The notes under the pieces were generated by a model that worked only from the letters and a program-made list of their open reading frames with translations, searched no databases and was not told the origin of the DNA. A stretch of 64,000 bases of DNA, taken from positions 620,001 through 684,000 of the forward strand of contig NZ_JAMBOX010000001.1 in NCBI RefSeq assembly GCF_023715785.1. The letters run 5' to 3'. The first letter of the stretch is position 1. Each line of letters opens with the position of its first letter. A program made the translations under genes and the position numbers. Origin of the DNA: Neobacillus niacini. GTDB lineage: Bacteria > Bacillota > Bacilli > Bacillales > Cytobacillaceae. Positions 25,354 through 34,222 of this stretch are shown in pieces.

Positions 25354-26723
25354 TAAACAAATCCAGTATCTTCCGCTTCTTTCCTATTAAACATTCCTTT
25401 AAGGTCAATTAGTACACATTCTTTTCTTTCAATATCTATATTAAATTCCGATGTTGCAGCCACTTCACTCATAACTTCTGAATTTACATAACCTCTTGTT
25501 CCAAACAAGGCTTTTACATCTTCCAATTGGATAGATTTAAATTCATCGTGTGGAACTGCAAAGATCACTGCATCCACCTCTTTTATTTCTTCTACTTCAC
25601 ATAGATTAATTCTATATTCATGCCATAAATCTTCTTTGTCTGCTTGAGGATCTACAACTTTGACATCTATTCCATATTCTTCTAATTCCTTAATTACATC
25701 AACTACTTTTGTATTTCGAACATCAGGACAATTTTCTTTAAACGTAACACCAAAGATCGCTATTTTCGCACCATTTATTTGCTTATTAGCTTTAATCATT
25801 TTCTTTACTGTACTTTCAGCAACATATTTACCCATATCATCATTAATTTTTCTTCCTGATAGAATGATTTGAGAATGATAACCCATTTGCTCTGCCTTGT
25901 ACGTTAGGTAGTAGGGATCAACCCCTATACAGTGACCTCCGACTAGTCCTGGAGAGAAATTAAGAAAGTTCCACTTTGTGCCTGCTGCCTCAAGAACTGC
26001 TTTAGTATCAATTCCCATTTTATTAAATATGATAGAAAGCTCATTCATAAAGGCAATGTTGATATCACGTTGTGAATTCTCTATAACCTTGGCAGCTTCT
26101 GCTACTTTAATACTTGCTGCCTTATGCACACCAGCTTCAACAACTAATTCATATACTTTTGCAACAATATTTAATGTCTCTTCATCTTGACCTGCTACAA
26201 CTTTTATAATTGTTTCTAGTCTGTGAACTTTATCGCCTGGATTAATTCTTTCTGGTGAATAACCAACCTTAAAATCCACACCACATTTTAGTCCAGATTC
26301 TTTTTCTAAAATTGGAACACAAATATCTTCCGTTACACCTGGATAAACAGTGGATTCAAAGACAACTATCGAGCCTTTTGTCAAATTTCTTCCCAATGTA
26401 CGGCTTGCAGATTCTACTGGCTTCAAATCAGGTGTATGATCAGCATTCACAGGAGTAGGTACTGCAACAATATGAAATTTTGCTTCTCTAAGTCTAGCTT
26501 CATCAGAAGTAAATTCAACTGTTGTATTTCTGATTGCTTCATTACCGACTTCTTTTGTTGGATCTATACCATTTTTATAAAGTTCGATTTTTCCTTTATT
26601 AACATCAAAGCCAATAACATCTACTTTTTTAGCAAAGGCAACAGCTATGGGCATTCCAACATAACCTAAACCCACTAGGGAGATTTTCTCAACTCGTTTT
26701 ACAATATTTTCATATAACTTCAT
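25341..26723 (-). CDS. UDP-N-acetylhexosamine 6-dehydrogenase (TviB/WbpO-like)
   Basis: 460 residues, full length for nucleotide sugar dehydrogenases. N-terminal Rossmann fold ISLVGLGYVGMPIAVAFA, central domain with catalytic Cys in GGHCIGVDPYYL, C-terminal UDP-binding domain (IAIFGVTFKENCPDVRNTKV). AVPTPV and STVYPGVTED fit the TviB/WbpO branch that oxidises UDP-GlcNAc or UDP-GalNAc to the uronic acid with two NAD. Together with the next gene it supplies an acidic amino sugar, which would make the polysaccharide anionic. Confidence 0.92.
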   Translation of the reverse strand: MKLYENIVKRVEKISLVGLGYVGMPIAVAFAKKVDVIGFDVNKGKIELYKNGIDPTKEVGNEAIRNTTVEFTSDEARLREAKFHIVAVPTPVNADHTPDLKPVESASRTLGRNLTKGSIVVFESTVYPGVTEDICVPILEKESGLKCGVDFKVGYSPERINPGDKVHRLETIIKVVAGQDEETLNIVAKVYELVVEAGVHKAASIKVAEAAKVIENSQRDINIAFMNELSIIFNKMGIDTKAVLEAAGTKWNFLNFSPGLVGGHCIGVDPYYLTYKAEQMGYHSQIILSGRKINDDMGKYVAESTVKKMIKANKQINGAKIAIFGVTFKENCPDVRNTKVVDVIKELEEYGIDVKVVDPQADKEDLWHEYRINLCEVEEIKEVDAVIFAVPHDEFKSIQLEDVKALFGTRGYVNSEVMSEVAATSEFNIDIERKECVLIDLKGMFNRKEAEDTGFVYWRL

Positions 26724-26739
26724 AGTAATTTACCTCACT

Positions 26740-27843
26740 TTAATTAATTTTCATATAATCTAGCATTTTTTGATTAACTTTCCGAACTTCGAATTTCTCT
26801 AAACAGTAATCATAACTTGCTTGTCCCATTTCCTTAATCTTATCTTGGTTATTTATAAACCACTCCATTTTTTCAGCTAATTCATCACTGTTTTTAACTG
26901 GGATCAAAAATCCATTCTTAGCATCAATAACAGTTTCTCTACAACCAGGTGCATCCGTAGTTATGATTGGTCTTCCCATAGCCATTGCCTCTAAAACTGT
27001 TCTTGGAGTTCCTTCTCTATAAGAAGGAAGTACGTATACTGAACACATCTTATAATAATTTGTAACATCATTTGTTTCACCGAAATGTTCAATAGTTCCA
27101 TCTTCAATATATGTTTTTAGGTCTTCCATCGACATAGAATCTTGCATCTTCTCAACAGCTCCAAGTAACATAAACCTTACATGTTTATATCTTGATTTAA
27201 TTTTCCTTGCAGCCTCTAGGTATTCTCTTATTCCTTTACTATACATCACCCTTGACAGCATAAAAAAGGTTAGCTGTTTCGGAAATTCAACAGGCATAAA
27301 TTTTTCCATATTAACTCCGGAACCATTAACTAGCTGGCATTTTTCCATGTTTAGCAGTCCAAGTTCAGTAAATTCATGCATATCATCTTTATTTTGAAAT
27401 ATAACTGTATCAGCACAACTAAAACCTAATCGATATAGTATGCTTGCAAAAAACTTAATTACCTTTGCTTTTTTTGTAGTAGCAGTAAATACATAACCAA
27501 CTCCAGTTACCATTGAATTAATATTTTTTATACCAGCCAACTTAGCAGCAATACTACCATAAATTACAGGTTTTATAGTGTATCCTAAAGTCACATCTGG
27601 CTTTTGTCTTTTAAAGAGTTTTATCAATTTAATTAGGTATTTAACATCTGCAATAACATTAAGTCCTGTCTTATTTAAAGGAATTTGTTCAAAGTGTGCA
27701 CCTAGTTCTACAATTTTATCTATACCATCTAAATTAGGACCTGTAACTATAACCTCGTACCCTTTGGAGATTAAATCTTTAATAAGATCTCCCCTAAAGT
27801 TATATACCGTTCTATTTTTGGGTGAAATTAATATAAACTTCAA
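26740..27843 (-). CDS. Family 4 glycosyltransferase
   Basis: 367 residues, GT-B fold. N-terminal acceptor domain begins with a typical Rossmann strand (FILISPKNRTVYNFRGDLIK); the C-terminal donor domain has the ReGTPRTVLEAMAMGRP block with the EX7E-type glutamates and TTDAPGCRETV. These retaining transferases use UDP sugars; PglA/CapM-type enzymes are the nearest in wording and often act second after the initiating phosphotransferase. Located between the sugar dehydrogenase and the hydroxyacid dehydrogenase genes. Confidence 0.9.
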   Translation of the reverse strand: MKFILISPKNRTVYNFRGDLIKDLISKGYEVIVTGPNLDGIDKIVELGAHFEQIPLNKTGLNVIADVKYLIKLIKLFKRQKPDVTLGYTIKPVIYGSIAAKLAGIKNINSMVTGVGYVFTATTKKAKVIKFFASILYRLGFSCADTVIFQNKDDMHEFTELGLLNMEKCQLVNGSGVNMEKFMPVEFPKQLTFFMLSRVMYSKGIREYLEAARKIKSRYKHVRFMLLGAVEKMQDSMSMEDLKTYIEDGTIEHFGETNDVTNYYKMCSVYVLPSYREGTPRTVLEAMAMGRPIITTDAPGCRETVIDAKNGFLIPVKNSDELAEKMEWFINNQDKIKEMGQASYDYCLEKFEVRKVNQKMLDYMKIN

Positions 27844-27885
27844 AACATGGCACCTCTTATAAGGAGAATTAATATCACTTCATTT

Positions 27886-28806
27886 TTACTTATTCCTTGA
27901 ATTTACTCGATAATCACCTAAGTTTTTAGTAATTGTTTCAAACAACCTATTACTTGTTTTATCGGAAACAAAGGAATTATGAGGTGTAACTATTACTTTG
28001 TCACATTTCCAAAACTGACTGTCCGCTAATAACGGCTCTTTCTCAAATACATCCAGTGCAACTCCAAGAAATTTATCTTCTTCCAAAGCCTGTACTAACG
28101 CTATTTCATCTATAACTCCACCCCTAGAAACGTTAATTAGTATACTATTATCTTTCATTTTTGAAATCTTATTAGCATCCAATAAATTTCTTGTTTCACT
28201 TGTAAGTGGTAGAGTCAAGATAACGATGTCACTCTTTTTTAAAACATCATCTATATGTTTAATAAGATAATATTCATCAATGAACGAGGATTCGATTTGC
28301 CGTCTGCCAACCCCTAGCACATTAACACCAAATACTTTAAGTCTTTTGGCAATTTCAGTTCCAACACTTCCAAACCCTATAATGACAGCTGTCTTGCCTG
28401 TAAGTTCTAATAAATCTCTCTGCTTTTCCCAATTATGAGCCTCCTGTAACCTGTAAAATTCCCTACTCTTTTTATAAATTTCAAGAATCTTTAAAACTAC
28501 CCATTCTGCCATAGGGATGCTATACACTCCCTTGGCATTAAACAACTTAATGCCGTGCTCCTCTATGTAACCAAGAGGTACCCTATCTATTCCTGCACTA
28601 GTAAGTTGAATAAATTTCAAACTTTCAAATTGCTCTATATCATTGTAAAGAAATAGGCCATTACAAACTACCGCATCAACATCTTTTACATCTATTTGCA
28701 GAGGAATTCTTTCATCACTAACAAATAAGATTTCATATCCAAGATGCTTCAATGCATTTAATTGCTGTTCACTATATTTAAATGCCCCTGTTAGTAATAA
28801 TTTCAT
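27886..28806 (-). CDS. D-2-hydroxyacid dehydrogenase family protein in the EPS cluster
   Basis: 306 residues. NAD-binding motif GFGSVGTEIAKRLKVFGVNV, catalytic Arg in LINVSRGGVIDE, Glu in DVFEKEPL and His in VTPHNS. It reduces a 2-keto acid or oxidises a 2-hydroxy acid; the substrate is not shown by the sequence. Placed directly after an HpcH/HpaI aldolase gene inside a polysaccharide operon, it may make a hydroxy-acid substituent such as glycerate or lactate for the repeat unit. That role is inference. Confidence 0.88.
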   Translation of the reverse strand: MKLLLTGAFKYSEQQLNALKHLGYEILFVSDERIPLQIDVKDVDAVVCNGLFLYNDIEQFESLKFIQLTSAGIDRVPLGYIEEHGIKLFNAKGVYSIPMAEWVVLKILEIYKKSREFYRLQEAHNWEKQRDLLELTGKTAVIIGFGSVGTEIAKRLKVFGVNVLGVGRRQIESSFIDEYYLIKHIDDVLKKSDIVILTLPLTSETRNLLDANKISKMKDNSILINVSRGGVIDEIALVQALEEDKFLGVALDVFEKEPLLADSQFWKCDKVIVTPHNSFVSDKTSNRLFETITKNLGDYRVNSRNK

Positions 28807-28831
28807 AATAAATCTTCCTTTTTTAATCCCA

Positions 28832-29656
28832 TCATTTTGATGAAGTATAGACTATTTCTGTTACTTTTCCTTTAACAAATTCCTGATTAGCCTTGAAAAA
28901 GGCTAAATCCTTAGTTAGTAGACCTTTTTCATATTCCCTTATATCATTCAATCCGTAATCAAATACAGCTTCAATCTGGTCAAGATTCATTTCCTTACTA
29001 GTATTACAAAAGCTTCTAGAAAGAATCGCCATACTGGATCCCAGTCTATAATGTTCAGCAATAATATTTTCCGCTGGCAGGGAACCTTGCCCAATCCTTG
29101 CTATCCCGCCGAAACCATACGGAATTCCTTGAGCCTGAATTTTATTACAAAGCATTTCAACTGTTCCATCAACTAGGAGTTCAAACATAAACTTCATGTT
29201 GTAACTAAGGTGAAGGTCATTTAATCCAATATGAATGTAGTCAATCCCAGATACAGTTAGTATAGAGTCCATATTTTCTACAGCTTCCGAAGTTTCACAC
29301 AATAGGCAAACCTTAGCTCTTCCATCTATATATCTTACAAAAGTTTCGACTTCATCCTTCGTTTTAAAAAATGGGAGCATAACGATATCTGCCCCATCTG
29401 CAATTACCATATTTATTTCATTTTTTGATTCTTCATAAATAGGATTAACTCGAACTAGTAATTTAGATTTTGTTAAGACATTCTTAATTCTTTTAACATC
29501 ATGTATACTATGTCTGGAAATAACAGTATCCAAATGTCCTTGTCTTTCATCTTTTCCATTAATTTCCAAGTCAACAAAAATCCAGTTTACACCGCTTTTT
29601 TCAGCTATCATTGCAACCTCTGCTTGATTTGTAATGTACATTAGCTTTAAAGGCAT
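28832..29656 (-). CDS. HpcH/HpaI aldolase/citrate lyase family protein
   Basis: 274 residues with the TIM-barrel wording of class II pyruvate aldolases: WIFVDLEINGK (Glu/Asp metal region), LLVRVNPI (conserved Arg), ADIVMLPFFK, KVCLLCETSEAVENMDSIL and GIDYIHIGLNDLHLSY (metal Asp). These enzymes make or cleave C-C bonds with pyruvate-type donors. The ATG overlaps the stop of the sugar transferase gene by one base, so it is a true operon member. With the next gene, a hydroxyacid dehydrogenase, it likely forms a two-step route to a non-sugar group; substrate unknown. Confidence 0.85.
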   Translation of the reverse strand: MPLKLMYITNQAEVAMIAEKSGVNWIFVDLEINGKDERQGHLDTVISRHSIHDVKRIKNVLTKSKLLVRVNPIYEESKNEINMVIADGADIVMLPFFKTKDEVETFVRYIDGRAKVCLLCETSEAVENMDSILTVSGIDYIHIGLNDLHLSYNMKFMFELLVDGTVEMLCNKIQAQGIPYGFGGIARIGQGSLPAENIIAEHYRLGSSMAILSRSFCNTSKEMNLDQIEAVFDYGLNDIREYEKGLLTKDLAFFKANQEFVKGKVTEIVYTSSK

Positions 29657-30324
29657 TATTTTTTCCTTCTTTCTTCTATTGTTGAAGTTGAAATGGTTTC
29701 CTGAACTTTCATCGAAGTACTTCCAGCAGTTTCGCGAACATTGACATTATCCTTCATTGCGATGACCTTAAGAATTGTTCTTAAAAAAATTTTTATATCA
29801 AAAGTAAAAGAGAGGTTTTCAACATATTCGACATCATACTCAATCCTTCTATCCCAAGGCACGTCTTTTCTACCATTTATTTGTGCCCATCCCGTTACAC
29901 CAGGTCTAACCTTAAATCTCTTTTTCTGAAATTCAGTATACTCAGCAAGCGGCCAAGGATGATATGTTAATGTCGGTCGAGGCCCGATAATCGACATGTC
30001 CCCTTTAATAATGTTGAAAAATTGAGGAAATTCATCAATACTCGTTTTTCTTATGAATTTCCCTATTCTAGTGACTCTACTATCGCCCTTTGTTTCGTAA
30101 ACTCCACCCTTTTCAGCACCTACACACATTGATCGGAATTTATATATTTTAAATACTTCACCATAAAGACCTAGACGGTCCTGCTTGAAAATAATCGGTC
30201 CTTTAGACTCCAATTTAATAGCAATTGCGACTATTATTAAAAGTGGAGATATGATTATTAAACCTATGAGAGACAAAATAATATCTAGTATCCTTTTAAT
30301 TTTCCTATAAACCATACGGAACAT
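29656..30324 (-). CDS. Initiating undecaprenyl-phosphate sugar transferase
   Basis: 222 residues. One membrane hairpin at the N-terminus (ILDIILSLIGLIIISPLLII), then the bacterial sugar transferase domain: KLESKGPIIFKQDRLG, FKIYKFRSM, RKTSIDEFPQFFNIIKGDMS with the catalytic Asp-Glu, IGPRP, RPGVTGWAQINGR. It transfers a sugar 1-phosphate from UDP sugar to undecaprenyl phosphate and starts repeat-unit assembly (EpsL/PglC/WcaJ type). About 135 bases, containing a long hairpin, separate it from the dehydratase gene. Confidence 0.93.
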   Translation of the reverse strand: MFRMVYRKIKRILDIILSLIGLIIISPLLIIVAIAIKLESKGPIIFKQDRLGLYGEVFKIYKFRSMCVGAEKGGVYETKGDSRVTRIGKFIRKTSIDEFPQFFNIIKGDMSIIGPRPTLTYHPWPLAEYTEFQKKRFKVRPGVTGWAQINGRKDVPWDRRIEYDVEYVENLSFTFDIKIFLRTILKVIAMKDNVNVRETAGSTSMKVQETISTSTIEERRKK

Positions 30325-30398
30325 ATTTCTCCTTTTTTACTTTTTGGGGAATATACTCTAAATAAAAGTAATTACCAATCAAAAAAACTATCAGAACA

Positions 30399-30437
30399 AC
30401 ATCCTGTGTTCCTATAAATATAATGAACACAGGATGT
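30399..30437. terminator. Hairpin inside the polysaccharide operon
   Basis: Perfect 13-base arms ACATCCTGTGTTC/GAACACAGGATGT around 13 bases. On the minus strand only a late T run follows, so it is a weak terminator in the operon direction; on the plus strand TTTTATG follows. It lies downstream of the candidate EAR element, which is known to carry RNA polymerase past such sites. Confidence 0.6.
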
Positions 30438-30460
30438 TTTATGTCCTTTTTTCACAAAAA

Positions 30461-32287
30461 CTAATTTGCTACAGGCACAAATCTTGAACTGTCAAATTTA
30501 TTATTTGCCACCGCAATCAAAGTATCATGCATCTCTATCTCACTCATATTTAGTAATTTATTAATTAACTGACTAAGTACCTCTGCATTAATCACGCTCG
30601 CCTTCCCAATATGAATCTTAGGAAAAATCTGCTCCGGATGCACCTCATTCTCATTCAGCAGTTCTTCATACATCTTCTCCCCAGGCCGAAGCCCCGAAAA
30701 CTGAATCCCAATCTCCTCAACTGTATAACCAGACAACTTAATAAGATTGACCGCAAGGTCAACAATCTTCACCGGCTCTCCCATATCCAAAACAAAGATT
30801 TCCCCGCCTTTCGCTAGGGAACCAGCCTGTATAACAAGCCTTGATGCTTCCGGTATAGTCATAAAATATCGTGTCATCTCTTCGTGTGTAACCGTCACCG
30901 GCCCTCCAGCCTTTATCTGCTTTTTAAATAACGGTATAACACTTCCGCGGCTGCCAAGCACATTCCCAAATCGGACAGCAACGAATTTCGTATTACTGTG
31001 CTGCGCCAAGCTCTGAATAATCAATTCAGCAAATCGTTTCGTAGCCCCCATAACATTCGGGGGATTAACCGCCTTATCAGAAGAGATCATTACAAAAGTA
31101 TTAACACCGAAGGTGTCCGCTGCCTCCGCCACATTCTTAGTCCCAAAAATGTTATTTTTCACAGCTTCCCTAGGGTTATATTCCATAAGAGGTACATGCT
31201 TATGAGCCGCCGCATGATAAACAACAAACGGTTTATGCTCTTCCATTACCTCAAACATTCTTGTTCGATCCTGAATATCCCCAATCACGGGCACAATCTC
31301 AATCTGATCCTGATACAGTTTCCGTAACTCCATATCAATTAGATAAATGCTATTCTCACCATGCCCTAACAGAACGATTTTTCGAGGTCCAAACTTGCAA
31401 ATTTGCCGACAAATCTCCGATCCAATTGAACCGCCAGCTCCGGTCACGAGTACTGTTTTTGCAGACACATACTCTGAAATACTCGCCATATCCAACTCTA
31501 CCGGTTCTCTTCCCAATAAATCCTCAACCTGCACATCGCGGAATTCATTGACAGAGACCTTTCCTGTCATTAAGTCCTCTAACATCGGCATGATTTGTGT
31601 CTTTGCCTTTGTCTTTGAGCATTCGTCAAAGATTCGATTGATTTCTTTTTTACTTAGTGAGGGAATCGCAATGATGATGTTTTCAATCTTGTATTTCTCA
31701 ACTGTTTTAACAATATCGCTGGAATTCCCGACAACGGGAATTCCCAACACATCCAACCTATACTTTCTTGGATCGTCATCAATAAACGCCACCGGTTTTA
31801 AATCAATATCATGATTATGCAGCAGCTGCCGAGCGACCATCGTCCCGCCCGATCCGGCACCAATAATTAATGTATTTTTAATATTTTTCTGCCTGTTCAT
31901 GATGTTGTCGCGGAACATTCGCCATGAAAAACGCGAACCTCCAATAAACAGCACATGAAGCATCCACGTAATCATCAATGCTCTTACATAAATGTTGCCA
32001 TAAAAGGTCTCCTGCATCAGAGCTGCAATCCCGATTGTAAACGTCACTGCTTTAACAATCGCAATTAGCTCGCCCACACTCGCATATTGCCACGCTTTGT
32101 TATATAGCTTATAAATGAATGCAAACACATGATGGCAAGTAAAAATTGTTACCGCAGTAACCAAAATCATTGGATTCTTCACAATGTCTATGGTCGGATT
32201 AAGTGTCCAATAGCTTATGTAGATTGCCGACAACACAATAATCGAATCCAACAAGGCAAGCGTGGTCAACCTCTTCCCGTACGTCAC
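30461..32287 (-). CDS. EpsC/CapD-like membrane UDP-HexNAc 4,6-dehydratase
   Basis: 608 residues from a GTG with AAGGGGG upstream. Four N-terminal membrane helices, then a CoA-binding-like Rossmann domain (LIIGAGSGGTMVARQLL) and the polysaccharide biosynthesis SDR domain: VTGAGGSIGSEICRQI, YHAAAHKHVPLME, ISSDKAVNPPNVMGATKR (catalytic region), FGNVLGSRGSVIPLF. It converts UDP-GlcNAc to the 4-keto-6-deoxy sugar. Position as first gene after the structured intergenic region repeats the B. subtilis epsB-epsC order. Confidence 0.92.
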   Translation of the reverse strand: MTYGKRLTTLALLDSIIVLSAIYISYWTLNPTIDIVKNPMILVTAVTIFTCHHVFAFIYKLYNKAWQYASVGELIAIVKAVTFTIGIAALMQETFYGNIYVRALMITWMLHVLFIGGSRFSWRMFRDNIMNRQKNIKNTLIIGAGSGGTMVARQLLHNHDIDLKPVAFIDDDPRKYRLDVLGIPVVGNSSDIVKTVEKYKIENIIIAIPSLSKKEINRIFDECSKTKAKTQIMPMLEDLMTGKVSVNEFRDVQVEDLLGREPVELDMASISEYVSAKTVLVTGAGGSIGSEICRQICKFGPRKIVLLGHGENSIYLIDMELRKLYQDQIEIVPVIGDIQDRTRMFEVMEEHKPFVVYHAAAHKHVPLMEYNPREAVKNNIFGTKNVAEAADTFGVNTFVMISSDKAVNPPNVMGATKRFAELIIQSLAQHSNTKFVAVRFGNVLGSRGSVIPLFKKQIKAGGPVTVTHEEMTRYFMTIPEASRLVIQAGSLAKGGEIFVLDMGEPVKIVDLAVNLIKLSGYTVEEIGIQFSGLRPGEKMYEELLNENEVHPEQIFPKIHIGKASVINAEVLSQLINKLLNMSEIEMHDTLIAVANNKFDSSRFVPVAN

Positions 32288-32429
32288 CCGTTTTTTCCCC
32301 CTTTTTTTCTCTATTTCGTTTAACTAAATAAAATGGTCAAAAAAATAAATACCTAATGGAAATACAAGCATGCAAACGCTTATCCTTTCATTAGATATTT
32401 ATTGTTTTTTATATTTTTTTAAAATCGGG

Positions 32430-32640
32430 CATCTAACCCGTCCTCACGTCATGCTCTTGACGACTGGCGTCTAAGGTCTTGTCCTACTATAGACCCACAG
32501 CATGACCGAGTGCCCCCATGGATAACGGACAGGGAAGCCTCGCCGTCAGGTATTAAGCCTGATTAAGATGTTCAATTTTTGTAATCTCAACGCAGCTTAA
32601 TTTTTTCATGGATAGCCCCTACAGGGCGGTCATTCTATTA
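32430..32640 (-). ncRNA. Probable EAR (epsC leader) processive antitermination RNA
   Basis: The gap between the phosphatase and epsC genes is structured and GC-richer than its surroundings, with several inverted repeats (for instance GCATGAC near 32446 and 32509, and ATCGGGCATCTAACCCG). The EAR element of B. subtilis lies between epsB and epsC and lets RNA polymerase read through terminators in the long eps operon. Position, strand and size fit. I could not align it base by base, so the family call rests mainly on synteny and structure. Confidence 0.62.
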
Positions 32641-32643
32641 CGG

Positions 32644-33408
32644 TTAGAAAATGCCTAAAAACTTCTTCTTTTTTACGCGTTCCGGAATCTCTTTATACAC
32701 ATGCTGCCCGGCAATCACCAGCTCCGCATTTTCCTTCAGCATATACACCAGTTCATTTCCGTATTTCTCTTGAATGAGACTGTAAGCCTCTTTCATCTTG
32801 AATGTCCGATTGCCGGTATTATGCGCATCAGAGGCAATGATATGAGTTAAACTTGCTTCTATTAATTGCAACGAGAAGCTTTTAATCTTTTTGCCAAAAT
32901 CACCACAAACGCTGGCCGCCGTCACTTGCGTCAATGCGCCTTTTTTCACCAGTTGATACAACACTTCCGGCTGTTCAACAATTTGCTGATTCCGCTCCGG
33001 ATGGACAATAATCGGAGTCAGGCCGTTTAGCTGCATATCGAAGAACAACTGATCCGTGTATCTCGGGACATGGCTCGAGGAGAACTCGACCAATACATAC
33101 TGGGAATGGTTCACAGGCAGTATTTCTTCAAATTCGTATCCTTCCAGCAATTCACCATGGATACGGACTTCTTGTCCTGGCAGCACTTTTAAATCTATTT
33201 TTTCCGCTTGAAAAACTTGGTTTAATTCGTCTACTTTCCCAATAATCGAATGCTTCGGGTTTTCATATTGATTATTGAGATGATGCGGCGTTGCAACAAT
33301 TGTCGTAATTCCCTGTTGGACAGCCTTCCGCGCCATTTCGATACTTTCCGCTAAATCTCTTGCCCCATCATCCACCTGGGGCAAAAGATGACAATGTAAA
33401 TCCACCAT
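32644..33408 (-). CDS. Tyrosine-protein phosphatase, PHP family (CpsB/YwqE)
   Basis: 254 residues from ATG 33408; a GTG three codons earlier overlaps the binding site. Metal-binding motifs of PHP phosphatases: DLHCHLLPQVDDG at the start, TPHHLNN, PGQEVRIHGE, IVHPERN and ASDAHN. It removes phosphate from the BY-kinase tyrosine cluster encoded upstream and so resets control of chain length and precursor enzymes. Length equals that of B. subtilis YwqE. Confidence 0.92.
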   Translation of the reverse strand: MVDLHCHLLPQVDDGARDLAESIEMARKAVQQGITTIVATPHHLNNQYENPKHSIIGKVDELNQVFQAEKIDLKVLPGQEVRIHGELLEGYEFEEILPVNHSQYVLVEFSSSHVPRYTDQLFFDMQLNGLTPIIVHPERNQQIVEQPEVLYQLVKKGALTQVTAASVCGDFGKKIKSFSLQLIEASLTHIIASDAHNTGNRTFKMKEAYSLIQEKYGNELVYMLKENAELVIAGQHVYKEIPERVKKKKFLGIF

Positions 33409-33508
33409 ACCCCTCACCCTTTTCCAGTAAATTGTTAATTTTCTAGTTCTTTAACCATCTTACCAAAGTCGAAAGTATCAGGAAAGGGGTGAGATTTGTC
33501 GAAATTTA

Positions 33509-34222
33509 TTACTTTGTACCATAAGACCCATAGTAATAATAGTAATCGCTCTTATGAACTTCCTTATGATTTAACACGACACCCAACAGTTTGCTTTGGG
33601 CATTTCCAAGCAATTCCTTCGCCTTTTTAGCCTGGTCAATTTCTGTTTTTTCACTGTAAACAACCATTATGGAACCGTCCACTTTATTGGCCAATATTTG
33701 CGGGTCAGCTACCGCTAATAATGGCGGTGTATCAAAAATGATATAGTCAAATTCTTGCTTCGCTTCCTCAATAAACTGCTCCATCGATTTAGAGCTCAAC
33801 AGCTCAGCAGGGTTAGGAGGGATCGGTCCACTCGTTAAGATATATAAATCCTGCTCTTCTGTTTCCTGAATTGTTTTATCCAGCGATCTTTGCTTTGTTA
33901 AGACGGTCGTAAATCCGAATAAATTATCTACCGCAAACGTATGATGTACCGTCGGCTTACGAAGGTCGGCATCGACCAATAAAACCTTTTTGCCTAGCTG
34001 GGCAAATGTCACGGCAAGGTTCGAGGCGGTTGTTGACTTACCTTCTCCAGGGCCGGAAGAGGTAATCATAATCGCTTTAATTTCTTCATCTATAGAAGAG
34101 TACTGGATATTGGTCCGAATCGTCCTGTACTGCTCGGCAATCGGCGATTTCGGTGCAATCGCCGTAATCAGTTTGCGGCCCGGGTCTCTACTGATTTGCT
34201 TTTTCTTTTTTCTAAGAGCCAA
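33509..34222 (-). CDS. BY-type tyrosine kinase (CpsD/YwqD-like)
   Basis: 237 residues from TTG 34222, which has AGAGG eight bases upstream and gives the N-terminus MALRKKKK seen in YwqD; a GTG at 34231 is the alternative. Walker A SSGPGEGKSTTASNLA, Walker A' VLLVDADLRKP, Walker B DYIIFDTPP, and a C-terminal tyrosine cluster SDYYYYYGSYG that is autophosphorylated. It works with the membrane modulator encoded just upstream (genes overlap by about ten bases) and is reversed by the PHP phosphatase. Confidence 0.93.
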   Translation of the reverse strand: MALRKKKKQISRDPGRKLITAIAPKSPIAEQYRTIRTNIQYSSIDEEIKAIMITSSGPGEGKSTTASNLAVTFAQLGKKVLLVDADLRKPTVHHTFAVDNLFGFTTVLTKQRSLDKTIQETEEQDLYILTSGPIPPNPAELLSSKSMEQFIEEAKQEFDYIIFDTPPLLAVADPQILANKVDGSIMVVYSEKTEIDQAKKAKELLGNAQSKLLGVVLNHKEVHKSDYYYYYGSYGTK

